Assembly: GCA_012513735.1 (NCBI GenBank) | Contig: JAAZBR010000232.1 | Location: forward strand, 1-6,727 | DNA from: Clostridiales bacterium | Lineage (GTDB): Bacteria > Bacillota > Clostridia > Christensenellales > Aristaeellaceae | Length of the DNA: 6,727 bases | Reading direction: 5' to 3' | In this document: positions 1 through 6,225 of the stretch, piece after piece | How the letters are laid out: each line of letters begins with the position of its first letter | Position numbering within the stretch: position 1 is the first letter of the stretch | Translations under genes and position numbers: made by a program | The notes under the pieces: generated by a model | The model's input: the letters and a program-made list of their open reading frames with translations, nothing else | Told to the model about the DNA's origin: nothing | The model's database searches: none

Positions 1-612
1 AAATCGCTGAACCTGATGAAGAAGTGCGGCATCCCTTATGTGCTGAACGGCCGCATGGTCAAAGGAGAGGGCGAGCCTACCGTGCTATGGGATGACAACC
101 AGGGCGGCTACCTGGCTGCCCGGCACCTGATTGATTGTGGCTGTCGCAGAATTGCCTGGCTGGGGGTGACCCAGCGCATTTCCTCAGCCAGGGATAGAAA
201 ACAGGGTTATCTGCGAGCCCTGCGGGAGGCCGGGTTGCCCACCGATCCCCAATTGGTGACGGAAACTTCCCCCATTGGCGGCTCGGTGTGCACGATCTTG
301 GATAAGCTCAGTAAGCAGGGCATTGACGGCATCTGTACATTCAGCGACCTGCTGGCCTGGGAAACCATCCTTTGCCTGCACCAGATTGGGCTGAGAGTGC
401 CTGAGGATATCCAACTGACAGGCTTTGATAATGTATCGGACTGGCTGCACATCCCCTCCCCGCTGACCTCCATTGGCGCGGACTTGGCCCGGGAAGCGCA
501 GACAACGGTGGACATGCTGCTGGAGCGCATCGAGAACCGAAGTGCGCCGGCTACCGTCTGCCAGATGGATACATGGCTGGTTGTCCGGTCGAGCACCCGG
601 GGAAACACATGA
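1..612 (+). CDS. LacI/GalR-family transcriptional regulator, C-terminal part (5' truncated by window edge)
   Basis: The reading frame is open from base 1, so the N-terminal helix-turn-helix and the first half of the ligand domain lie upstream of the window; the ATG at 16 is internal. What remains is the periplasmic-binding-protein-like effector domain of LacI/GalR regulators. Seen in order: the DNxxGGYLAARHLI segment with the following R-IAWLG strand, the R-D-R-KQGYLRALREAGL block that lines the effector site, the TFSDLLAWETI segment, the VPEDIQLTGFDN strand, the PLTSIGADL block, and the closing LVVRSST typical of family ends. Such proteins usually bind operators in the absence or presence of a sugar and control neighbouring catabolic genes. 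It shares a 4-base ATGA overlap with the activase gene, so it is probably cotranscribed with the genes it controls. The effector cannot be read from the sequence. Family assignment is firm; the specific target is inference. Confidence 0.92.
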   Translation, partial: KSLNLMKKCGIPYVLNGRMVKGEGEPTVLWDDNQGGYLAARHLIDCGCRRIAWLGVTQRISSARDRKQGYLRALREAGLPTDPQLVTETSPIGGSVCTILDKLSKQGIDGICTFSDLLAWETILCLHQIGLRVPEDIQLTGFDNVSDWLHIPSPLTSIGADLAREAQTTVDMLLERIENRSAPATVCQMDTWLVVRSSTRGNT

Positions 613-1463
613 GCACAACAAAAGGCCTGGTATTTGACATTGAGGAGTTCGCTGTTTTTGATGGACCGGGCATCCGCAGTGTTGTCTTTCTGAAGGGCTG
701 TCCGCTGCGGTGTGCATGGTGTCACAACCCAGAGGGGCTGGAACACCGAATCCAGCTTGTCAAAACACTGTCGCTGTGCGCAGGGTGCGGGCTGTGTGAT
801 GCGGCCTTCCGTTCTTCGGCAGATTGTACGAACTGCGGCCACTATGTTAGCGCCTGTCCCACGGGTGCCCTGCGTATCGCGGGCACTTGGATGAGCGCCC
901 AGGAGGTAGCAGTGCGCATTCAGCGCCACGAAACCTTGTTGCGGCTGAATCATGGCGGTATAACCTTTTCAGGAGGCGAACCCCTGATGCAGGCCGATTT
1001 CGTGCTGGCGGTGCGGGCCTTGCTCCCCTGCCTGCATGCCGCCATTGAGACCAGCGGGTATGCGCCGTCCCCGCTCTTCCAGAAGGTTGTGGCCGCTATG
1101 GACCTGGTGATCATGGACATCAAGATCGTTGATCCCCTGCTGCATGTGAAGTATACCGGCGTACAAAACGACGTTATTCTGAAGAACCTGACCCTGCTAA
1201 AAAGCATGAACAAGCCCATGCGCATCCGGGTCCCCTTGATTCCCACCGTCAACGACACCCCCGAAAACATGACAGCCCTGGCTGCATTGCTGAAGGATGC
1301 CAAAAATTTGGAGAAGGTAGAGTTGATGCGGTACAATCAGGCCGCAGGTGCAAAGTATGCCGGCTTGGGTATGCTCTATCAGGTGGATTTTCCCGAGAAG
1401 CAGCCGCCACGGCTGCTGACAGAGATTTTTAAGGAGGTCGGTATTCTATGCGACGTTCTTTAA
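609..1463 (+). CDS. Glycyl radical enzyme activase (radical SAM, PflA-like)
   Basis: This 284-residue radical-SAM protein should cleave S-adenosylmethionine and abstract hydrogen from the glycine of the adjacent glycyl radical enzyme. The radical SAM cluster ligands C31, C35 and C38 form CPLRCAWC, followed by HNPEG. The GGITFSGGEPLMQ block (residues 116-128) binds SAM; ETSGY, DLVIMDIK (165-172), RVPLIPTVND (207-216) and the GAKYAGLG segment near 247-254 are typical of glycyl radical enzyme activases. A ferredoxin-like insert at 57-84 has C57, C60, C63, C73, C76 and C83, but F67 and Y79 replace two cysteines usual in a two-cluster insert. I chose ATG 609 because it gives a 4-base overlap with the regulator, a GGGG tract six bases upstream, and the normal family N-terminus; an in-frame ATG at 573 would only add 12 residues encoded inside the regulator. 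The 3' end overlaps the next gene by 16 bases. Confidence 0.95.
   Translation: MSTTKGLVFDIEEFAVFDGPGIRSVVFLKGCPLRCAWCHNPEGLEHRIQLVKTLSLCAGCGLCDAAFRSSADCTNCGHYVSACPTGALRIAGTWMSAQEVAVRIQRHETLLRLNHGGITFSGGEPLMQADFVLAVRALLPCLHAAIETSGYAPSPLFQKVVAAMDLVIMDIKIVDPLLHVKYTGVQNDVILKNLTLLKSMNKPMRIRVPLIPTVNDTPENMTALAALLKDAKNLEKVELMRYNQAAGAKYAGLGMLYQVDFPEKQPPRLLTEIFKEVGILCDVL
1431..1437 (+). promoter_or_regulatory. Strong ribosome binding site of the glycyl radical enzyme, inside the activase gene
   Basis: AAGGAGG ends 10 bases before ATG 1448 and lies within the last codons of the activase reading frame. It fixes the start of the glycyl radical enzyme at 1448 and shows that the 16-base overlap is genuine. 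Much stronger than the site of the activase, consistent with more enzyme than activase being made; that dosage point is inference. Confidence 0.85.
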
Positions 1464-3370
1464 GCCAGGCTGAATGGCAGGATATCAGCACAAAAATCCA
1501 GGACCCCGCGTTATCCCTGGCGGACCGGGCAGCCCTGCGTTTGCAGCTTTTTCTGGAGCATGAAACCATCGTGAAAAAACCGGGGGAAAGAATCCCGGCT
1601 TACAGAACGCTGGTGGACTTCCCGGACATCTATGCCCCCGGAGAAAAGGAAAGGCTGCAGAAGGGGCATTATGTTCACGAGCAGGGCAGGGTGTGCAACA
1701 TCTCCAGCGACTGGGAGGGCGTGCTGAAAGACGGCCTGATGGCCCGGTACAACCTGGCACCTGAGGCCTCCCGGCGTACCATCGACGCGGTGCTTGCCTA
1801 CGCTGACCGCTACGAGATGCCCGGACTGTCCTCGGCGCTGCGCCAGGGCGCCCGGGGCTATTTGGAGGCGCTTCAGGCCTTCCGCATCCTGCACTTCAGC
1901 CTGTGGGCCAGCAATGTGTACCACAACACAGTGGGCCGATTTGATCAGTATATGTACCCCTACTTCAAGCATGACCTGGACAGCGGTCGGTTCACCGAAG
2001 ATGAAATGCTGGCGCTGACGGAGGAGTTTTTCCGTTCCTTCAACCGGGACAGCGACTTGTACACCGGGATGCAGCAGGGTGATAACGGCCAGAGCCTGAT
2101 GCTGGGCGGATGTGACCGCGAAGGAAAAAATGCCGTCAATGAGTTGACCTACGTTTGCCTGACGGCCAGCCTGAACAACAGGCTCATTGATCCCAAGATT
2201 AACCTGCGGGTGAATAAAGACACCCCTATGGAACTGTATGTCCGCTGTACCGAATTGACCAAACAGGGCCTGGGGTTCCCCCAGTATTCCAATGACGATG
2301 TGGTCATCCCCGGGCTGGTGGCGCTTGGCTACTCGCTGGAGAACGCCAGGAACTATACGGTGGCTGCCTGCTGGGAGTTTATTCTGCCCGGTGTCGCCAT
2401 GGATATCCCCAACATCGGCGCCGTGTCTCTGGCCGATTCCGTTCACCAGGTCATCATGCGTGATCTGCCCAATTGCAATACCTTTGAATGCTTGCAGGAC
2501 AAGGTGCGTCAGGAGCTGTTCAGCCGGGCAGATGCGCTGGAGGCCTCCTTGAAACCCCTGTGGCTTGAGCCCGCTCCCTTTCAGACGGTGCTGATGAGCG
2601 ATCCCCGCCAGGATATTTCCTTGGGCGCCAAGTACAACAACTACGGCATCCACGGCACCGGATTTGCCACCGCTGTGGACCAGCTATCCGCCGTAGAGCG
2701 CTACATCTATCAAGAGCAACTAATGCCGGCTGATGACTGGCTGCAGGCCCTGTCCACCGAATTTTCCGGCCGGAGTGAATTGAAGCATACCCTGCGTACC
2801 CAGGCGCCCAAACTGGGCCGGGACACCCAAAGCGAGACGATTGCCGACAGGCTGATGAACGATTTTGCTGATTCCTGGGCAGGCCGGCGCAATGAGCGGG
2901 GCGGCGTGTTCCGGCCGGGTACGGGCTCTGCCATGTACTATGTGTGGCATGGAGTGAAGCTTGGTGCGCTGTCAGACGGGCATATGCCTGGGGAACCGAT
3001 CTCTGCCAACTTCTCCCCCTCTCTGCTGGTCACCGACGTGGGCCCCCTGTCCGCCATCAGCGCCATGGCCCGCCCACAGCTTTCTCGCGTCATCAACGGC
3101 GGACCGCTGACGTTGGAACTGCATGACACGGTGTTCAAAAACAAGGAAGCCCTGACCAAGGTGGCCATGCTGGTGCGCAGCTTCATTCTGCTGGGTGGTC
3201 ACCAACTGCAACTGAATGCCGTCAGCCGGGAAACCTTGCTGGATGCCCAGGTCCACCCGGAGGCACACCGCCAGTTGATCGTGCGGGTATGGGGCTGGAG
3301 CGGCCACTTCATTCAGCTGGACAAGAGCTATCAGGAACAGATCATCCAAAGAACCTCCTACAGCATTTAG
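1448..3370 (+). CDS. Glycyl radical enzyme, short divergent PFL2/eliminase-like type, substrate unknown
   Basis: A 640-residue member of the pyruvate formate-lyase/glycyl radical superfamily. The glycyl radical loop near the C-terminus reads VRVWGWSG, with the predicted radical residue G616, followed by the usual QEQIIQRT ending. The finger-loop motif ACWEF supplies the thiyl C308 and, two residues on, E310, the Cys-x-Glu pair of glycyl radical dehydratases and lyases; in most of those it is part of GCVEP. Other superfamily blocks are present: GRFDQYMYP (163-171), NELTYVCL (231-238), the DGHMPGEP segment (510-517) and GGHQLQLN before the radical loop (583-590). Pyruvate formate-lyase itself has Cys-Cys instead, so formate-lyase activity is unlikely. 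Characterised members are about 760-900 residues; here the deficit is mostly at the N-terminus, yet both active-site halves are intact. The activase immediately upstream is its expected partner. Elimination or C-X cleavage of a polyol, sugar or sugar acid is an inference from E310 and the neighbours. Confidence 0.93.
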   Translation: MRRSLSQAEWQDISTKIQDPALSLADRAALRLQLFLEHETIVKKPGERIPAYRTLVDFPDIYAPGEKERLQKGHYVHEQGRVCNISSDWEGVLKDGLMARYNLAPEASRRTIDAVLAYADRYEMPGLSSALRQGARGYLEALQAFRILHFSLWASNVYHNTVGRFDQYMYPYFKHDLDSGRFTEDEMLALTEEFFRSFNRDSDLYTGMQQGDNGQSLMLGGCDREGKNAVNELTYVCLTASLNNRLIDPKINLRVNKDTPMELYVRCTELTKQGLGFPQYSNDDVVIPGLVALGYSLENARNYTVAACWEFILPGVAMDIPNIGAVSLADSVHQVIMRDLPNCNTFECLQDKVRQELFSRADALEASLKPLWLEPAPFQTVLMSDPRQDISLGAKYNNYGIHGTGFATAVDQLSAVERYIYQEQLMPADDWLQALSTEFSGRSELKHTLRTQAPKLGRDTQSETIADRLMNDFADSWAGRRNERGGVFRPGTGSAMYYVWHGVKLGALSDGHMPGEPISANFSPSLLVTDVGPLSAISAMARPQLSRVINGGPLTLELHDTVFKNKEALTKVAMLVRSFILLGGHQLQLNAVSRETLLDAQVHPEAHRQLIVRVWGWSGHFIQLDKSYQEQIIQRTSYSI

Positions 3371-3378
3371 CCCCCGGG

Positions 3379-3436
3379 GCATCCTAACACAGGATGCGAA
3401 ACCAGGCAGGTATCCTTGCCCGGTTCTGTTGTGTTT
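3379..3436 (+). terminator. Tandem hairpins after the glycyl radical enzyme gene, candidate terminator
   Basis: Nine bases after the stop codon a perfect 7-base stem, GCATCCT/AGGATGC with loop AACAC (3379-3397), is followed at once by a second imperfect hairpin at 3400-3425. The second has arms AACCAGGCAGG and CCTTGCCCGGTT, with one mismatch, one bulged T and a three-base loop, then a T-rich but interrupted run (3425-3436). It could act as an intrinsic terminator or an mRNA 3'-end stabiliser. The absence of a clean T tract keeps confidence modest. Confidence 0.4.
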
Positions 3437-3504
3437 GATATTCCGGCAAACCCACCTGATAGTATGGTGCCCATGAGAGATGTGTCCAGGAAACGATGCA
3501 CAGT

Positions 3505-3529
3505 GTACCTCGAGAAATCCCCGAGGTGC
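3505..3529 (+). other. Intergenic hairpin, possible second terminator or attenuator
   Basis: An 8-base stem pairs GTACCTCG (3505-3512) with CGAGGTGC (3522-3529), including one T-G wobble, around a 9-base loop; a pyrimidine-rich stretch TTCTCCTTTAT (3530-3540) follows. A weaker alternative pairs GAGAA (3512-3516) with TTCTC (3530-3534) and cannot coexist with it. It lies just upstream of the promoter candidate at 3561, so a role as terminator of upstream read-through is plausible but unproven. Confidence 0.3.
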
Positions 3530-3560
3530 TTCTCCTTTATGGTAATGCCTCTTTATGATA

Positions 3561-3569
3561 TGATACAAT
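3561..3569 (+). promoter_or_regulatory. Candidate extended -10 promoter for the downstream three genes
   Basis: TGATACAAT matches the extended -10 pattern TGnTATAAT with one mismatch and lies in an AT-rich patch (about 3551-3601) that stands out from the GC-rich surroundings. No good -35 box is visible 16-18 bases upstream, which fits an extended -10 promoter. Transcription would start near 3576 and give a leader of about 80 bases before ATG 3655. Confidence 0.42.
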
Positions 3570-3593
3570 AGTATAAGCAATCAATACAGCAAA

Positions 3594-3635
3594 TACACAA
3601 TTACTCCCCGGAGAAGACCTCCGGAAGTACACAAT
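3594..3635 (+). promoter_or_regulatory. Direct repeats TACACAAT flanking a leader hairpin
   Basis: The octamer TACACAAT occurs at 3594-3601 and again at 3628-3635, with starts 34 bases apart. Between them is a perfect 6-base stem CCGGAG (3608-3613) and CTCCGG (3619-3624) with loop AAGAC. All lie between the promoter candidate and the ribosome binding site GGAGG (3644-3648). The arrangement could be a protein-binding or RNA-level control element; chance is not excluded. Confidence 0.35.
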
Positions 3636-3654
3636 ACACACATGGAGGAAATGT

Positions 3655-5115
3655 ATGAAAACCGCGCAGGAATATGAGAACAGCCTGAGGTCCATGTCCT
3701 TCAAAGTCTTTGTGCAAGGGGAGCTGGTGAAAAACCCTGTGGATCATCCCATCATCAGGCCGTCCATGAACTCCGTCAAGATGACCTATGCACTGGCGGA
3801 GGATCCACAATATGAGGATCTGATGACTGTCCCCTCCAGCCTGACAGGGGAGCGGATCAACCGCTTCTGTCATATCCATCAGAGCACGGAAGACCTGATC
3901 AACAAGGTAAAAATGCAGCGGCTGCTGGGACAGAAAACAGCCTCCTGCTTCCAGCGCTGCGTGGGCATGGATGCCATCAACACGCTGGAGAGTGTTACCT
4001 TCGAAATGGATGCGCAGCTTGGCACAGACTATCACCAGCGTTTCCGCCGTTTCCTTCAGCGCATGCAGCAGGAAGACTGGACGGTGGATGGCGCCATGAC
4101 CGATACCAAGGGCGATCGCAGCCTTTCCCCCAGTGAACAGGCTGACCCCGATCTCTATCTTCGGGTGGTGGAGAAGCGCAAAGACGGCATTGTGGTGCGT
4201 GGAGCCAAGGCGCATCAGACCGGCGCACTCAACTCCCACTGGGTGCTTGTGATGCCCACCATTGCCATGAAGAAGGAGGATGCCGACTATGCCGTGTCCT
4301 TCTACTGCCCGGCGGACGCCGAGGGCATTCTCTATGTCTATGGACGCCAGTCCTGTGATACGCGCAAACTGGAGGGCAGCTCCATCGATGTGGGCAATAG
4401 CCAGTTTGGCGGCCACGAAGCGCTGTTGGTATTTGACAATGTGTTCATCCCGTGGGAAAACGTGTACATGTGCGGCGAGTATGCTTTCTCCAGCCTGCTG
4501 GTGGAGCGCTTTGCCGGCTATCACAGGCAGAGCTATGGCGGCTGCAAGGTGGGCGTGGGCGATGTATTGATCGGTGCGGCAGCCCTGGCGGCGGAGTATA
4601 ACGGTGTGTCCAGGGCATCCCACATCAAGGACAAGCTGATTGAGATGATTCACCTGAATGAGACCCTCTTCTCCTGCGGCATCGCCTGCTCAGCCCAGGG
4701 AGCGCCCACGGAATCGGGCACCTATCTGATCGACATGCTGCTGGCCAATGTGTGCAAGCAGAATGTGACCCGCTTCCCCTATGAAATAGCCCGGCTAGCA
4801 GAGGATATTGCCGGCGGGTTGATGGTCACCATGCCTTCGGAAAAAGATCTGCGGCATCCCCAGATAGGCCCCTACATCGAAAAATACCTGCGGGGCGTAT
4901 CCAACGTACCCACGGAGAACCGGCTGCGCATCCTGCGGCTGATTGAGAATCTTACGCTGGGCACCGCAGCAGTAGGCTACAGAACCGAGTCTATGCATGG
5001 CGCCGGGTCACCTCAGGCGCAGCGCATCATGATCGCACGCCAGGCTGATCTGGAACAGAAGAAGGAGCTTGCCCGTTGCATTGCCGGCATCTGCCCCGCC
5101 AGCGGCATAGACTGA
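3655..5115 (+). CDS. 4-hydroxybutyryl-CoA dehydratase family protein (FAD and [4Fe-4S], AbfD-like)
   Basis: A 486-residue protein of the 4-hydroxyphenylacetate 3-hydroxylase/4-hydroxybutyryl-CoA dehydratase fold. The dehydratase branch is identified by its cluster ligands: C98 and C102 (CFQRC) and H290 and C297 (HRQSYGGC), which match in spacing and almost in number C99, C103, H292 and C299 of the Clostridium aminobutyricum enzyme. Y294 and K298 fall where that enzyme has catalytic Y296 and K300, E255 where it has E257, and T189 in AHQTGA corresponds to its T190. The length is also as expected for the family (about 490). Known members dehydrate 4-hydroxybutyryl-CoA to crotonyl-CoA through a ketyl radical and isomerise vinylacetyl-CoA. 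Start ATG 3655 follows GGAGG by six bases. No CoA transferase, CoA ligase or alcohol dehydrogenase lies in the window, so the true substrate may differ. Family and cluster binding are firm; substrate is not. Confidence 0.9.
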   Translation: MKTAQEYENSLRSMSFKVFVQGELVKNPVDHPIIRPSMNSVKMTYALAEDPQYEDLMTVPSSLTGERINRFCHIHQSTEDLINKVKMQRLLGQKTASCFQRCVGMDAINTLESVTFEMDAQLGTDYHQRFRRFLQRMQQEDWTVDGAMTDTKGDRSLSPSEQADPDLYLRVVEKRKDGIVVRGAKAHQTGALNSHWVLVMPTIAMKKEDADYAVSFYCPADAEGILYVYGRQSCDTRKLEGSSIDVGNSQFGGHEALLVFDNVFIPWENVYMCGEYAFSSLLVERFAGYHRQSYGGCKVGVGDVLIGAAALAAEYNGVSRASHIKDKLIEMIHLNETLFSCGIACSAQGAPTESGTYLIDMLLANVCKQNVTRFPYEIARLAEDIAGGLMVTMPSEKDLRHPQIGPYIEKYLRGVSNVPTENRLRILRLIENLTLGTAAVGYRTESMHGAGSPQAQRIMIARQADLEQKKELARCIAGICPASGID

Positions 5116-5118
5116 CTT

Positions 5119-5159
5119 GGGGGTGCATAGCCCGGGTGGGCTGATGCCTTCTTGCCCCC
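5119..5159 (+). other. Stable hairpin between the dehydratase-like and epimerase genes
   Basis: An inner stem pairs GCATAGCCC (5125-5133) with GGGCT plus ATGC (5138-5147, one bulged G) around a GGGT loop; an outer run GGGGG (5119-5123) can pair with CCCCC (5155-5159). No T tract follows, so it is not a typical terminator. It begins four bases after the upstream stop codon and may limit read-through or protect the upstream mRNA end. Confidence 0.5.
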
Positions 5160-5179
5160 TGATACACCCCTTACGCGTG

Positions 5180-5186
5180 AAAGGAG
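5180..5186 (+). promoter_or_regulatory. Ribosome binding site deciding the epimerase start
   Basis: AAAGGAG lies 13 bases before ATG 5200. The spacing is longer than ideal, but no other site serves an in-frame start: the upstream in-frame TTG at 5152 lies inside the intergenic hairpin and lacks a purine-rich site. Confidence 0.6.
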
Positions 5187-5199
5187 CACCAGTATATCT

Positions 5200-6189
5200 A
5201 TGAAGAATGCAACCTGTGGATGGGAAACATGGAGTGAACTTGACGCGCTCAAACTGACCGGGTTTGGTTATGAAGCGCTGCTGGTACCCGCCCTGGGTGC
5301 CAACACGATCAGGCTGACCTACCGGGAGGGCGATCAACTGCTCCATATCCTCCGCAGCCCGGACAGCGCCAGTGATCTGCTGCAAAACCCTTATGAATAC
5401 GGTGCCCCCATCCTGTTTCCGGCCAACCGAATTTCGGGAGCGGGCTACACCTGGGAGGGCATCCGGTACAGCTTTCCCGTCAACTGCCCGGATCAAATGC
5501 ACATCCATGGTGTGCTGCACAACCGTGCCTGGCCCGTTGCGGGTTATGGCGCCGATGCAGACAAGGCCTGGGTGCAGTTGGCGCTGGATACCGATCAGGA
5601 TGCGGCGCTTCACAGCCATTTCCCCGTGCCCATGCAGATTGTCCTGAGCATTGAGTTGACCCCGGAGGGGCTGGGCCACCGGTTCACTGTGATCAATAAA
5701 AGCGACCGCCACCAGATCCCCGCCGGCCTTGCCTATCATACCGCCTTCCAGGTGGCCTTCAGTGGAGATGCCGGTCACGTGCGCCTCCATGTGCCCATCG
5801 CCAAGCGCAGTGTGGATCATGCGGACACCTGGCTGCCCACAGGACAATTCCAGGCGCTGGACGATTATGAAAAACAGATCGCCTCCGCAGAGGGGGCCGA
5901 TCCCCTGCTGAAGGAGTTTGACGGCATCTTCCTTGCCAGGGAGGACGCCCATGAAGCGGTACTGCGTGATCGTACCACCGGCTGGGAGGTGGTGTACCGG
6001 GCGGACCCGGTGCACCGCTACTGGCTGATCTGGAACAAAACCGCACAGGATGGCTTTGTGTGCGTGGAACCGCAGACCTGGCTGTCCAATGCCATGAACA
6101 GCCCTTCACCGGCAACGCGTCACGCGGCCTTCGTGCCTCCACAGGGCAGGTGGGGCACCTACTGCACCATCGGAGCGCGCAGGCGCTGA
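5200..6189 (+). CDS. Aldose 1-epimerase (mutarotase) family protein
   Basis: A 329-residue protein with the motifs of the GalM-type mutarotase fold, which interconverts alpha and beta anomers of aldoses in the cytoplasm. Seen in order: YGAPILFPANRI (residues 67-78) with the sugar-binding R77; HIHGVLHNRAW (101-111) with H103; GLAYHTAF with H180 at the position of the catalytic acid; and CVEPQTWLSNAMN (288-300) with E290 at the catalytic base position. Both catalytic residues are therefore present and the enzyme should be active. No signal peptide or membrane segment is seen. It lies 84 bases after the dehydratase-like gene and 36 before the YhcH-like gene. Its presence suggests that the pathway handles a sugar with a free anomeric centre, possibly released from a glycoside; which sugar is not readable from the sequence. 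A related hexose-6-phosphate epimerase role is less likely but not excluded. Confidence 0.92.
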   Translation: MKNATCGWETWSELDALKLTGFGYEALLVPALGANTIRLTYREGDQLLHILRSPDSASDLLQNPYEYGAPILFPANRISGAGYTWEGIRYSFPVNCPDQMHIHGVLHNRAWPVAGYGADADKAWVQLALDTDQDAALHSHFPVPMQIVLSIELTPEGLGHRFTVINKSDRHQIPAGLAYHTAFQVAFSGDAGHVRLHVPIAKRSVDHADTWLPTGQFQALDDYEKQIASAEGADPLLKEFDGIFLAREDAHEAVLRDRTTGWEVVYRADPVHRYWLIWNKTAQDGFVCVEPQTWLSNAMNSPSPATRHAAFVPPQGRWGTYCTIGARRR

Positions 6190-6225
6190 ACCCCCATGTT
6201 CATCTGACCGCAAAGGAGAAGCGCC

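Noticed and set aside
573..608. Upstream in-frame start for the activase
   Set aside because: It would add 12 residues encoded within the regulator that do not resemble activase N-termini; ATG 609 has a purine tract and the common ATGA overlap.
1511..2653. Long antisense open frame (380 codons) opposite the glycyl radical enzyme gene
   Set aside because: Its translation has no recognisable domain and it lies wholly opposite a gene with clear catalytic motifs; GC-rich codon bias on the coding strand produces such frames.
1448..3370. Assignment as true pyruvate formate-lyase
   Set aside because: The finger loop has Cys-Trp-Glu rather than the Cys-Cys pair needed for formate-lyase chemistry, and the length and radical loop differ.
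3505..3516. LacI-type operator around the CTCGAG palindrome at 3509-3514
   Set aside because: The symmetry does not extend beyond six bases, whereas LacI-family operators usually show 14 or more bases of imperfect symmetry; the hairpin explains the sequence better.
3601..4653. Long antisense open frame (350 codons) opposite the dehydratase-like gene
   Set aside because: Same reason: no domain, no convincing ribosome binding site seen, and complete overlap with a well-supported gene.
3655..5115. Assignment as a 4-hydroxyphenylacetate 3-monooxygenase (HpaB)
   Set aside because: The C-x3-C and H-x6-C cluster ligands are specific to the dehydratase branch, and an oxygen-using monooxygenase does not fit a glycyl radical enzyme locus.
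5152..5199. TTG start for the epimerase
   Set aside because: It lies in the intergenic hairpin with no ribosome binding site; ATG 5200 is preceded by AAAGGAG.
5008..6015. Long antisense open frame (335 codons) opposite the epimerase gene
   Set aside because: It crosses the intergenic hairpin and two real genes on the other strand and shows no family features.
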